From Natronoarchaeum mannanilyticum (GTDB taxonomy: Archaea; Halobacteriota; Halobacteria; Halobacteriales; Natronoarchaeaceae): DNA of 64,000 bases. Made by a program: the position numbers and the translations under genes. Location: assembly GCF_039522665.1 (NCBI RefSeq), contig NZ_BAAADV010000007.1, forward strand, positions 496,001 to 560,000, given 5' to 3'. The number at the start of each line of letters is the position of its first letter. Within the stretch, counting starts at the first letter, position 1. This document shows positions 41,377 through 49,133 of this stretch, piece after piece. The notes under the pieces are model-generated. The model made no database searches. It was given only the letters and a program-made list of their open reading frames with translations, and was not told where the DNA came from.

Positions 41377-42035
41377 GTTCAGCGTACGACATCTCCGGCG
41401 TCCTTCCGAATGGGATGATAAAGGAACTCCCCGCCGGGACGAGTGTCCTGATCAACGGGCCGACGATGATCGGGAAGCGGGAACTCGCCTTGCGGTTGCT
41501 CGCGACCGGTCACGAGACCGGCGACGGGATCCTCTGCGTGACGACCAGCGACGACGCCGCGAGCCTGCTCGACGAGTTTGAACGCCAGATCCCGTCACTG
41601 GAGCGCGATCGTGTCGGCGTCGTCGACTGCTCGGGGGGCGACCACCGGCGAACGATCCAGGAGATCGCGACCGAACGGGTCGCCTCGCCGGGCGACCTGA
41701 CGGGGATCAGCATCGGAACCGCGAAGCTCCTCCAGCGATTCTCCAAGCAGGACATCGAGGACGTCCGCCACGGGCTGGTGTCGGTGTCGACGCTGATCCA
41801 GTATCTCGACCTCAACACGGTGTTCAAGTTCCTCCACATCTACACCTCGCGGATCGACGACACCGACGGGCTCGGCGTGTTCACGGTCGACGCCGGAACG
41901 CACGATCGCCAGACGATCGACACGATCACCGGCGAGTTCGACTGCGTGATCGAGCTGCGGGAGGACGACGCGGGCGATCGAGAGATCCGGATCAAGGGGC
42001 TGTCGGGCGTGGACCGCAGCTGGCACCCCTACTGA
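41373..42035 (+). CDS. RadA/KaiC-like ATPase with altered Walker A
   Basis: A 220-residue RecA-fold-like protein. ELPAGTSVLINGPTMIGKREL has the Walker A position (residues 29-37), but Lys35 is followed by Arg rather than Thr or Ser. A Walker B-like strand LGVFTVDAG follows later. Such RAD55/KaiC-related proteins are common in haloarchaea beside signal-transduction genes (DUF7504-type). It starts with GTG overlapping the response regulator stop (GTGA), so it is coupled to the kinase-regulator pair. Binding of ATP without hydrolysis is possible, but this is inference. Confidence 0.82.
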   Translation: MSSAYDISGVLPNGMIKELPAGTSVLINGPTMIGKRELALRLLATGHETGDGILCVTTSDDAASLLDEFERQIPSLERDRVGVVDCSGGDHRRTIQEIATERVASPGDLTGISIGTAKLLQRFSKQDIEDVRHGLVSVSTLIQYLDLNTVFKFLHIYTSRIDDTDGLGVFTVDAGTHDRQTIDTITGEFDCVIELREDDAGDREIRIKGLSGVDRSWHPY

Positions 42036-42077
42036 GCGTCTCGGTTGCTGACACCCGTCCGGGCGTCTCGCCGACGC

Positions 42078-43097
42078 TCAGTCCCGGTGGCCCCAGCGCC
42101 GCCCCTCCTCGTCGTAGCGCGCCTCGGAGATGCGGTCGTGCTGGTCCCGCGAGAGATCGATGTCGACGGCGCCGACGTTCTCCTCTAGCTGGTCGGGCGT
42201 CCGGGCGCCGACGATCGGCACGCACGTGAACTTCCGCTGGTCGATCAGCCAGCGCAGGGCGACCTGCGCGGGCGTGGCGTCGACCTCGTCGGCCACGGCG
42301 CGGATCTCGTCGAGCACCTCCCAGCCCCGCTCGGAGACGTAGTACTCGTCGAAGTTGGGATCGATCTCGCCGCGCGAGTCGTCGGGCGCGACGACGCCGT
42401 CCTCGGTGCGCTCGTACTTGCCGGTCAGGAAGCCGCCGGCCAGCGGCGAGTACGGGCAGACCGCCAGATCCTGATCGGCGGCGACGTCGAGATAGTCGAC
42501 GACGTCGTCGCGGTACGCGGCGTGGAACAGCGGCTGGGTCACGTCGAATCGCTCCAGGTCCTCGACGTCGCTCTTCCAGAGCGCCTTCGTGAGCTTCCAG
42601 CCCGCCATCGTCGAGGCGCCGAGGTGGTTGACCTTGCCCTCGCGGACAAGGTTGGTGAGGGTTCGGAGCGTCTCCTCGATCGGCGTCTCGTCGTCCCAGC
42701 GGTGGATGTAGTAGACGTCGAGGTAGTCCGTGCCGAGCCGGTCGAGCGTCCCCTCGATCTGGGCGCGGATGTGCTTGCGGCCGAGCCCCTGGTCGTTCGG
42801 TCCGGGCTCGCCCCAGCCGTCGAACTCGAAGTACACCTTCGAGGCGAGGACGAAGTCCTCGCGGTCCCGCTCGTCGAGCCACTCGCCGATCCACTTTTCG
42901 CTCTTCCCGTTGGGGTTGCCGTAGACGTTGGCGGTGTCGATGAAGTTGATCCCCCGCTCCTCGGCGGCGTCGAGCAGCTCGTGGGCTTCCTCCTTCGTCG
43001 TCTCGGTCTGGCCGCCGGTCTCCCGGCCGAAGCGCCAGGTGCCGAAACACAGTTGCGATACCGTCGTGCCCGTCGATCCGAGTTTCGTGTACTCCAT
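42078..43097 (-). CDS. Aldo/keto reductase
   Basis: A 339-residue aldo/keto reductase. The catalytic tetrad appears as Asp54, Tyr59 (FIDTANVYGNPNGKSE), Lys87 (LASKVYF) and His132 (YYIHRWD). A CPYSPLAGGFLTGKYER loop and a final PIVGARTPDQLEENVGAVD with the NADP-binding region follow. It resembles the long-chain/potassium-channel-beta-like subgroup. The gene is convergent with the ATPase gene. A separate aldo/keto reductase lies at 4480 in this window; the two differ in length and motifs. Confidence 0.92.
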   Translation of the reverse strand: MEYTKLGSTGTTVSQLCFGTWRFGRETGGQTETTKEEAHELLDAAEERGINFIDTANVYGNPNGKSEKWIGEWLDERDREDFVLASKVYFEFDGWGEPGPNDQGLGRKHIRAQIEGTLDRLGTDYLDVYYIHRWDDETPIEETLRTLTNLVREGKVNHLGASTMAGWKLTKALWKSDVEDLERFDVTQPLFHAAYRDDVVDYLDVAADQDLAVCPYSPLAGGFLTGKYERTEDGVVAPDDSRGEIDPNFDEYYVSERGWEVLDEIRAVADEVDATPAQVALRWLIDQRKFTCVPIVGARTPDQLEENVGAVDIDLSRDQHDRISEARYDEEGRRWGHRD

Positions 43098-43177
43098 ACT
43101 CGGACGTGTGCTATCCGGCGGCGTAAACGGTGGGGTTGCGGCGGGATCGGCTGGCAGCCGGGCGGTGGGTCGCCGGC

Positions 43178-43249
43178 GGTGGCGTCAGCATCAGTGGCGG
43201 CGTCAGCATCAGTGGCGGCGTCAGCATCGGCGGCGGCGCCAGCATCGGC
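43178..43249 (+). repeat. Four tandem 18-base units upstream of the stress-protein gene
   Basis: The unit GGCGGCGTCAGCATCAGT is repeated head to tail: 43178-43195, 43196-43213, 43214-43231 and 43232-43249, with the first copy differing by GGT and the last two by AGT-to-GGC and GTC-to-GCC changes. If read in frame it would encode GGVSIS repeats. It lies between the divergent aldo/keto reductase gene and the universal stress protein gene, about 88 bases before the latter. Confidence 0.85.
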
Positions 43250-43336
43250 GGCGACGGTGTCGACCGGCGCGACGGCGTCGTCACGACGAAGTTCTCGACA
43301 CCGGGGACATTTGTGTCTCGTCGTGGACGGACACCT

Positions 43337-43795
43337 GTGCCGTCCCGAGTGCTGGTGGCGTACGACGAATCGACCCAGGCGAACTTCGCGCTGCGGTACG
43401 CGCTGTCGACCCACCCCGACGCCGAGATCCGCGTCCTGCACGTCACCGACCCGCGGGAGTGGTACGACGCGGGCGACGTCGACGGCTACGCGTACGAGGA
43501 GTCCTACAGGCGTTCCCAGGAGTCCGCCGAGCGACTGCTCGAACGAGCCGAGGGGATCGCCCGGGAGAACGGCAGGGAGATAACGACCGATATTGCGGAG
43601 GGCAGAGCGGCCCAGACAATCGTGCGCTACGCCGAGGAGCACGGCTTCGACCACGTCGTGCTCGGAAGCCACGGTCGCAGCGGCCTGTCGCGGTTGCTGC
43701 TCGGGAGCGTCGCCGAGATCGTCGTCCGGCGGTCGCACGCGCCGGTGACGGTCGTCAGGAACGATCAAACCGGTGCGGAGACGGTCGAACGGTAG
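43337..43795 (+). CDS. Universal stress protein (UspA-like)
   Basis: A 152-residue UspA-domain protein. The N-terminal strand VLVAYDESTQANFALRYAL (ATP pocket Asp) and the C-terminal GSHGRSGLSRLLLGSVAE match the ATP-binding motif G-2X-G-9X-G(S/T). A NAD(P)/ATP-binding small alpha/beta fold is expected, with a stress-response role. The start is GTG 43337 at VPSRVLV. A longer reading from GTG 43130 would include the tandem repeat as a GGVSIS-rich extension, which I consider less likely because family members begin at this strand. Confidence 0.9.
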   Translation: MPSRVLVAYDESTQANFALRYALSTHPDAEIRVLHVTDPREWYDAGDVDGYAYEESYRRSQESAERLLERAEGIARENGREITTDIAEGRAAQTIVRYAEEHGFDHVVLGSHGRSGLSRLLLGSVAEIVVRRSHAPVTVVRNDQTGAETVER

Positions 43796-43820
43796 TCTCG
43801 GCGGTGATCGATCTCGACGG

Positions 43821-44438
43821 TCAGCCGAGAAGGTTGTCGAGCGTCAGCGCGACGAAGAAGGCGATCACGACCTCGTTGACGATCCAGGCGTTGTCGTTCA
43901 TCCAGTTCCGGACCTTCGGGAGGACGGCTTCCGCGCGGTCGCCGAAGGCGAGCAGGACGAGCGAGGGAGCCGCCAGGACGAGTAGCGTGAGCAGCACGAA
44001 CGGCGCGGCGTCGGTCACCGGGGCGTCCTGCGAGACGAGATAGGAGCCGACCGCGGCCGACGTGAGAAGGTCGGTCGGGAAGATCCCGAGGAGCAGAAAG
44101 CCGAGGCGGAAGGAAAACCGCGGCGTCGCGGCGCCGAGCGTTCCCATCCATCGCGGCGGCTCGGACTCTTCTCGGGTGCGGTACGTGTGGACCATCGCGA
44201 ACAGGAGCGCGACGAGGACGACCGCGCTGAGGCCCGTTCTCGGAGCTCCCTGACCGATCGCGCTGATGCCGAGCGCGTACGCCAGCGCGACGACGAGGGA
44301 GATCGAGAGCGCCGCGCCGCCGACGAACGCCGCGGAGTTTCGACGCCAGTCCTCGCTGGTCGCGAGGAAGACGGCGCTGAGAAACTGAGGCCCCGCGACC
44401 ATGACGACCACCAGCGGCAGGATTTCGAGGAAGCTCAC
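43821..44438 (-). CDS. GAP-family-like multi-pass membrane protein
   Basis: A 205-residue protein with about six transmembrane segments and a loop rich in Arg/Glu (YRTREESEPPRW). The layout FVGGAALSISLVVALAYALG and LLLGIFPTDLLTSAAVGSYLV resembles the GAP family (mycobacterial Sap sulfolipid-addressing type), a tentative match. It starts with GTG at 44438, whose bases overlap the stop of the small upstream reading frame (GTGA). Its role is unknown, perhaps lipid or small-molecule export. Confidence 0.7.
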   Translation of the reverse strand: MSFLEILPLVVVMVAGPQFLSAVFLATSEDWRRNSAAFVGGAALSISLVVALAYALGISAIGQGAPRTGLSAVVLVALLFAMVHTYRTREESEPPRWMGTLGAATPRFSFRLGFLLLGIFPTDLLTSAAVGSYLVSQDAPVTDAAPFVLLTLLVLAAPSLVLLAFGDRAEAVLPKVRNWMNDNAWIVNEVVIAFFVALTLDNLLG

Positions 44439-44599
44439 GGACTGGTCACCGTCGATCGGCGTCGCGACGTCGTTCCGGGCGCGTCCGACGATCGGCCTGT
44501 GGCATCCGTGCGGTCGTCGAGAGCTCGGGCGTCCTTGGCGGAGCAGTCCCGCGGTCCGTCGCGCCGCCGGTCAGTGTCGACATCCTCGTACGTCCGCAT
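44435..44599 (-). CDS. Possible small Arg/Asp-rich upstream ORF
   Basis: A 54-residue frame, ATG at 44599, ends in TGA overlapping the GTG of the following membrane protein gene by 4 bases. It contains MRTYEDVDTDRRRDG and a Ser/Thr/Arg-rich end. Minus-strand CTTATGG lies about 32 bases before its ATG. The coupling and promoter favour a real ORF, but composition is only moderately gene-like, and it could be untranslated leader. Confidence 0.3.
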   Translation of the reverse strand: MRTYEDVDTDRRRDGPRDCSAKDARALDDRTDATGRSSDAPGTTSRRRSTVTSP

Positions 44600-44659
44600 A
44601 TCCACGACCGCCGGCAAAAACGCACAGCCATAAGCCGCTTCGACCGTGAGGTCTGGACA

Positions 44660-45688
44660 ATGACAGTTCGGATCGCGGGGATCGGACTCGGCGGACTCGG
44701 ATTGCTGGAACTGGAGCAGTTCGCGGCGATGGAGGGCGTCGAGGTGGTCGCCGGCGCCGATCCGTCCGCGGCTGCCCGGGACAGATTCATCGAGGCGTTC
44801 GAGCAGCCGGTGTACGAGTCGACCGACGAGTTGCTGGCGAACCACCCGGACCTCGACGCCGCGACGATCGCGTCGGTCCACGCCGGCCACTTCGAGCAGG
44901 CGACGGCCTGCATCGAAGCCGGCCTCGACATTCACCTGGAGAAGCCGATGGTGACGACCGTCGACGAGGCCGTCGCGCTGGTCGCCGCCGCCGACGAGCG
45001 CGACGCCCTCGTGCAGGTGGGCTATCAGCGCCACGTCGACCCCTACTACGTCGAGTTGCGCCGACTGATCGAGGAGGGCGCCGTCGGGACGCCGCGGATG
45101 GCCCACTGCCACCTCCAACAGGATTGGCTGCGCGACTACGCCCGGAGCTGGCGGGGCGACCCGACGCTGTCGGGCGGCGGGTTCCTCTACGATTCGGGCT
45201 CACACATCATGGACGCCCTGCCGTGGGCGCTCGACGCCGAGCCGAACGAGGTCGCCGCGCTGACCGACGACCGCGACGAGGGGATCGAGATCGACGCCGC
45301 GATCTCGGCGCGGTTCGAGCGCGACGACGGCGTCGTCACGGCCAGCGTGGGCGTCTGTGGCGACGGGACACGAACGCCCGACGTCGACGACGGGCTGACC
45401 GTCTACGGCACCGAGGGGAGCCTCCACTACGACGGGGACGAGCTGGTTCACGTCAAGCGCGGCGGCGAGGAGCGCGCGGTGGAGGTCGACGGCGACACCG
45501 ACTTCGAGGCGCTGACTCGGAAGAAGCTGGAGAACTTCGTCGCCGCGATCCGCGGCGAGGAAGAGCTCGTCGCGCCGCCCGAAGACGGCCTGCGCGCCAT
45601 CGCGTTCACCGAGGCGACGGTGCGAGCCGCCGAGCGGGGCGAGACGGTCGACGTGCAGCAGCTCGTCGACGCGGCGCGGGCGCGCTGA
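44660..45688 (+). CDS. Gfo/Idh/MocA family oxidoreductase
   Basis: The 342-residue NAD(P)-dependent dehydrogenase has a Rossmann N-terminus (RIAGIGLGGLG), the DLDAATIASVHAGHF strand, the family EKP motif (DIHLEKPMVTTVDEA) and a C-terminal alpha/beta domain with HCHLQQDWLRDYARSW and SGGGFLYDSGSHIMDALPW. The family acts on sugars, inositols and related alcohols. No sugar transporter is adjacent; the substrate is unclear. The ATG at 44660 has CATAAGCC about 30 bases upstream. Confidence 0.9.
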   Translation: MTVRIAGIGLGGLGLLELEQFAAMEGVEVVAGADPSAAARDRFIEAFEQPVYESTDELLANHPDLDAATIASVHAGHFEQATACIEAGLDIHLEKPMVTTVDEAVALVAAADERDALVQVGYQRHVDPYYVELRRLIEEGAVGTPRMAHCHLQQDWLRDYARSWRGDPTLSGGGFLYDSGSHIMDALPWALDAEPNEVAALTDDRDEGIEIDAAISARFERDDGVVTASVGVCGDGTRTPDVDDGLTVYGTEGSLHYDGDELVHVKRGGEERAVEVDGDTDFEALTRKKLENFVAAIRGEEELVAPPEDGLRAIAFTEATVRAAERGETVDVQQLVDAARAR

Positions 45689-45759
45689 CGTAGGGAGCAG
45701 GTGCAGAGTACAGCGACCAAACCGAACCGCCTTTTCGCGTCGACTCCCGAGACGCAGGC

Positions 45760-46812
45760 ATGACAGACGTGCTCGTCGCCGAAAACGTACAGAAGCGCTA
45801 CGGCGACGCCGAGGCGCTGGACGGCGTCTCGCTGACGGTGCGGGCGGGCGAGGTGTTCGCGCTGATCGGACCGAACGGCGCGGGCAAGACCACGCTCGTC
45901 CGCGCGCTCACCGGAACCACGACACCCACGGAGGGATCGGTATCGGTGTTCGGCGAGGCGCCGACGGCCGTCGCTCGGGAGCGGATCGGCGTCCTCCCGC
46001 AGGATTTCTCGCCGCCGGGGCGCCTGACCGGGCGCGAACTGATCGAGTACTACGCGGGGCTGTACGACGACGCGATCGACCCCGAGGAGGTGCTCTCGAC
46101 GGTCGGGCTCGCCGGGGACGCCGACACCTGGTACGAGAAGCTCTCGGGCGGCCAGCAGCGCCGCGTTTGCCTGGGCGCCGCGCTGGTGAACGACCCCGAG
46201 CTGCTATTTCTGGACGAGCCGACGACCGGAATCGACCCGGCTGGACGCCGCACCGTCGCCGAGCGCGTTCGTGCGCTGGCAGCCCGCGGGACGACGGTGT
46301 TTCTCACCACCCACGACATGGCCGAGGCCCAGCGGCTGGCCGACCGCGTCGGACTGCTCTCGGCCGGCGAACTGGTCGCGGTCGGGCCGCCCGAGGAACT
46401 GGTCCGCGAGCACGGCGGCGACGCTCGGCTGTACGTCGAACTGGACGCCGAGCAGTTGGAAAGTGGAGAGGCTGCGGCGTCGAAACCTGATCCCGAGGCG
46501 GTCGCGAGCGATCTCGCAGCGGACGGCGTCGCCGCGACGCCGACCGACCGCGGCGTGGAGATCACCGGGATCGATCCGACGGAGATCGGACGCGCGGTCG
46601 AAGCCATGGAGGCCCGGGGCGTCCCGTACTCCTCGCTGACCTGGCGCGAGCCGGGCCTGGAGGACGTCTATATGGAGCTGGCAGGCGACGAGGAGGGCGG
46701 CGCCGGGAGCGAGTTGGGGGCGCGCGCTCGCGCCGCCCCACCCGAGGGTGAGAGGACCGACGGTCCTCGAACGACGTCAGCGCGAAGCTCTGACGGAGGT
46801 GAGACGCGATGA
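45760..46812 (+). CDS. ABC transporter ATP-binding protein
   Basis: A 350-residue ATPase with Walker A GPNGAGKTT (37-45), signature LSGGQQRR, Walker B LLFLDEPTTGIDPAG and the His switch TTHDMAE. The C-terminal half beyond the nucleotide-binding domain is typical of DrrA/NodI-type exporters. It is coupled to the permease gene by a 4-base overlap (ATGA) and a strong Shine-Dalgarno GGAGGT at 46795-46800. A perfect 7-base hairpin lies in its 3' end. A CCTTTTCG element precedes the ATG at 45760. The exported substrate is unknown. Confidence 0.93.
   Translation: MTDVLVAENVQKRYGDAEALDGVSLTVRAGEVFALIGPNGAGKTTLVRALTGTTTPTEGSVSVFGEAPTAVARERIGVLPQDFSPPGRLTGRELIEYYAGLYDDAIDPEEVLSTVGLAGDADTWYEKLSGGQQRRVCLGAALVNDPELLFLDEPTTGIDPAGRRTVAERVRALAARGTTVFLTTHDMAEAQRLADRVGLLSAGELVAVGPPEELVREHGGDARLYVELDAEQLESGEAAASKPDPEAVASDLAADGVAATPTDRGVEITGIDPTEIGRAVEAMEARGVPYSSLTWREPGLEDVYMELAGDEEGGAGSELGARARAAPPEGERTDGPRTTSARSSDGGETR
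46752..46768 (+). other. mRNA hairpin in the ABC operon
   Basis: GAGGACC (46752-46758) and GGTCCTC (46762-46768) with a GAC loop form a perfect 7-base-pair hairpin within the last codons of the ATPase gene, 41 bases before the permease start. It could tune relative translation of the two subunits. Confidence 0.45.
46795..46800 (+). promoter_or_regulatory. Shine-Dalgarno for the ABC permease
   Basis: GGAGGT, extended by GA, lies 8 bases before the ATG at 46809. It provides internal ribosome entry for the coupled permease gene and confirms that start. Confidence 0.7.
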
Positions 46813-47561
46813 CGGCGACCGGACGCGTCGCCGCGGAGTTCGACGCCGCGTGGCGCTCGTTCCTGCGCCGGAAGACGGCCGTCTTCTTCACGTTTTTCTT
46901 CCCGGTGCTGCTGATCGTTATCTTCGGCGCCCTCGTGCGCACGGACCCCGGCGCCGGCGGCGGTCTGTTCACCGAGCCGCCGGAGTACTACGTGCCGGGC
47001 TACGTCGCGACGGTCGTGCTCTTTACCCCGCTCTCGCGGCTCGGCAGCACGGTCGCGCGCCACCGCGAGGGCAACCGCTTCGAGAAGCTCGCGACGACGC
47101 CGCTGTCCCGCGCTGAGTGGCTGGCGGCGCGCACGCTGGTCAACACCGTCATCATCGGCATCGCGAGCCTGCTCGTGCTCGTGCTGGTCGCCGTCCTGAC
47201 CGGCGCTGCGCTGCCGCTGTCGCCGCTGCTGGTGCCCTACATCGTCTTCGGCGTCGTGCTCTTTTGCGGCGTCGGCGCGGTGCTGGGCGCGGTCACCGAG
47301 TCTCAGGACGGCGCGGTCACGGCGAGCAACACGATCGGGCTGCCCCTCCTGTTTCTCTCGGACACGTTCGTCCCGCCCGAACTGCTGCCGGAGTGGTTCG
47401 GCCCGCTGCAGAACCTCTCGCCGCTGACGTACTTCGCGCGCGGCGTCCGGGCGCTGACGCCGGGCCAGAGCGGCGATCCGCTCGGGCCGCTGGCGATACT
47501 CGCGGTACTGGCCGCGATTTCGTTCGTCATCGGCGCGTACGCCATCCCGCAGACGGACTAA
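46809..47561 (+). CDS. ABC transporter permease (ABC-2 type)
   Basis: A 250-residue permease with about six membrane segments of the ABC-2 type: FLRRKTAVFFTFFFPVLLIVIFG, TLVNTVIIGIASLLVLVLVA, CGVGAVLGAVTESQDGAVTASNTIGLPLLFLSDTFVPPELLPEW and a final segment. A conserved NxLSPLTYFARGVR follows, the usual permease signature. It pairs with the upstream ATPase as a drug- or lipid-type exporter. The start is fixed by the Shine-Dalgarno and the ATGA overlap. A T-tract follows the stop. Confidence 0.92.
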   Translation: MTATGRVAAEFDAAWRSFLRRKTAVFFTFFFPVLLIVIFGALVRTDPGAGGGLFTEPPEYYVPGYVATVVLFTPLSRLGSTVARHREGNRFEKLATTPLSRAEWLAARTLVNTVIIGIASLLVLVLVAVLTGAALPLSPLLVPYIVFGVVLFCGVGAVLGAVTESQDGAVTASNTIGLPLLFLSDTFVPPELLPEWFGPLQNLSPLTYFARGVRALTPGQSGDPLGPLAILAVLAAISFVIGAYAIPQTD

Positions 47562-47575
47562 CTCGACAGCCTCCG

Positions 47576-47580
47576 TTTTT
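47576..47580 (+). terminator. T-tract after the ABC operon
   Basis: TTTTT lies 15 bases after the permease stop, the usual archaeal terminator form. Confidence 0.4.
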
Positions 47581-47640
47581 CGTCGAGCGCGTTCGGTCGC
47601 GACGTGACACCTATCACTGCGTACCCGTAATGACGCGAGT

Positions 47641-48039
47641 ATGAACCCCTTGCTGGGAGTGTGGATCGGCATCGCGGTGACGTTCGCGGCCAGAGGCTGG
47701 GATATCGAGTGGCACGCCGCCAACGGCGCCCACTCGGGGATCGTGCCGCCCCACCTCCTGCTCGCGCTCGGATACGCGGTCATGGCGATCGCCGCGGCGC
47801 GAGGACGCCGCGGCGCGGCCGGTCGCGAGCGGACGTACCTCTCGGCGATCGCGCTCGCGGCGGGCGTCGCCGCCGTCGGACAGATCGCCGACCAGCTCAT
47901 GCACCTGCTGGCGATCGAGGGCGTCGGCATCGCGCTGGCGCACCTCGCGTCGACGTTCGGCTTCCTCGTCGCGGCGTTCGTCGCCGTGGTCGCGACGGTC
48001 GCGGCCGCACGGAGCGGCGCGGGCGAAGCGGCGTCGTGA
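47641..48039 (+). CDS. Small multi-pass membrane protein
   Basis: A 132-residue protein with four hydrophobic segments, beginning with WIGIAVTFAARGWDIEWHAANGAHSGIVPPHLLLALGYAVM and then RTYLSAIALAAGVAAVGQIADQLMHLL. Several conserved-looking histidines (WHAANGAH, PPHLLL, LMHLL, LAHLAST) sit at membrane boundaries, as in some heme-binding proteins. Family unknown. ATG 47641 is 80 bases after the permease stop; a promoter-like stretch (ATCACTGCGTACCC) precedes it. Confidence 0.65.
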   Translation: MNPLLGVWIGIAVTFAARGWDIEWHAANGAHSGIVPPHLLLALGYAVMAIAAARGRRGAAGRERTYLSAIALAAGVAAVGQIADQLMHLLAIEGVGIALAHLASTFGFLVAAFVAVVATVAAARSGAGEAAS

Positions 48040-48078
48040 AAACAGCCTCTCGAAAAGCGGCGCCGCGAGACCGGTCGG

Positions 48079-48261
48079 TCAGTCCGTCGGATCGAACGCG
48101 CAGGCGGCGTCCTCGGTGAGGTTCTCCTCGTCGATGTGGGCGGACAGACAGGCGTAGTTGCAGAACTGGCCGGCTTGCTCTCGGTCGCCGTCCGCGGCCG
48201 ATTCGAGAAAGAGCGGATCGTGGGCGTAGACGTCGCTTCCGCAGTAGGTGCACTCGGTCAT
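48079..48261 (-). CDS. Small Cys-rich zinc-binding-like protein
   Basis: A 60-residue protein with CTYC (Cys4, Cys7) and a CNYACLSAH motif (Cys34, Cys38, His42). This resembles the small YHS/TRASH-like zinc- or heavy-metal-binding fingers. The C-terminus is acidic with a further Cys54. Function unknown. It is the only coding frame here, ATG 48261. It is convergent with the preceding membrane protein and precedes the DUF420 gene on the same strand by 58 bases; both may belong to the respiratory set. Confidence 0.7.
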   Translation of the reverse strand: MTECTYCGSDVYAHDPLFLESAADGDREQAGQFCNYACLSAHIDEENLTEDAACAFDPTD

Positions 48262-48319
48262 GGTGGCGATACGAGCCTGAACTGAAAGTCGCTTGCGGCG
48301 AAAGCGGGGTATGTCGGAA

Positions 48320-48928
48320 CTACGGCAAGACTACGAGCGCCGGCTCGAACGTGTAGCCGTACGCGTGGTTGAGGATGACGTACGTCACGACGCCGAGCAC
48401 GAGGCTAAGGATCCACGACCCGGCGGCGATCCGCCCGACCTTCGCGTGGGGCGTGTTCCGGAGTTCCGCGGGCGTGTGTGTCAGCCCGAGCAGGAACGCG
48501 TACAGCACGACCGGCATCGTCACCACCGACAGCACGATGTGGACCAGCAGCATCGCGAAGTAGCTGTAGCGCACCAGCTCCGGCACCGTGTCGACGATCG
48601 CCTTCTGGCCGCCGCCGCCGACCTTCGGGAGGTACATGAGCAGGAACAGGATGATGAGCACGAACGCCGCGCTCATCGCCGCCCGGTGCTTGTCGACCTC
48701 GCCGTTACGGATCCAGTACCAGCCCGCACAGAGACAGATGACGGCCAGCGAGTTTACGACCGCGATCGCGTGGCCGAGGAGGTTGACGCCCGACTCCGAG
48801 ATCTCCGGGAACACGGGGAGCCAGCCCCCGAACGTCCCCGCGACCAGCCCGTAGCCGACGACGGTGAGCAGGACGGTCACCGCCCCGACGTTGTCCTTGA
48901 CTCGCTGGCGCGGCGTTGCTGTCGCCAT
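48320..48928 (-). CDS. DUF420 (CtaM/YozB-like) membrane protein
   Basis: A 202-residue protein with five to six membrane segments, of the DUF420 family: LPVFPEISESGVNLLGHAIAVVNSLAVI, CAGWYWIRNGEVDKHRAAMSAAFVLI, YSYFAMLLVHIVLSVVTMPVVLYAFLLG and HAKVGRIAAGSWILSLVLGVVTYVILN. Its bacterial counterpart CtaM (YozB) is needed for making aa3/caa3 oxidase; this role is family knowledge and its extension here is inference. The start at ATG 48928 (MATATPRQR) is preferred, since more upstream residues are Arg-rich and lack membrane character. coxA lies about 6 kb away. Confidence 0.85.
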   Translation of the reverse strand: MATATPRQRVKDNVGAVTVLLTVVGYGLVAGTFGGWLPVFPEISESGVNLLGHAIAVVNSLAVICLCAGWYWIRNGEVDKHRAAMSAAFVLIILFLLMYLPKVGGGGQKAIVDTVPELVRYSYFAMLLVHIVLSVVTMPVVLYAFLLGLTHTPAELRNTPHAKVGRIAAGSWILSLVLGVVTYVILNHAYGYTFEPALVVLP

Positions 48929-49102
48929 GGGCGAGGGTTGGGAGTCGCTCGGTATCTTCCTGTCGCTTCGATGCCGGATCGTCGTACCGTGGGCCCGCGA
49001 CATCGGCCCTCGTCTCCGCCGCTCGACGCCCCAGCCGAAGCGTCGACCGGAGCCCCAGCCGAACCGCCGAAGGGCGCCGGCCCGATCGCGTTTATCATCA
49101 AC

Positions 49103-49110
49103 GTTTAAAC
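49103..49110 (+). promoter_or_regulatory. TATA-like palindrome of the mutase B12 subunit operon
   Basis: GTTTAAAC is a perfect 8-base palindrome 24-31 bases before the ATG at 49134, the TATA position for a leaderless transcript. It is AT-rich in otherwise GC-rich DNA. Confidence 0.6.
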
Positions 49111-49133
49111 GAATCGGCGAGCTACCTAGACGC

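Noticed and set aside
43178-43249. CRISPR-like array
   Set aside because: The repeats are contiguous 18-base units without spacers, and there are no cas genes in the window.
43130-43336. Universal stress protein beginning at GTG 43130
   Set aside because: It would add a GGVSIS-rich repeat and Arg-rich segment before the conserved first strand; UspA proteins start at about the GTG at 43337. Not fully excluded.
49040-49080. Repeated CCCCAGCCGAA units as a functional repeat
   Set aside because: Only two short copies in GC-rich DNA; likely chance.
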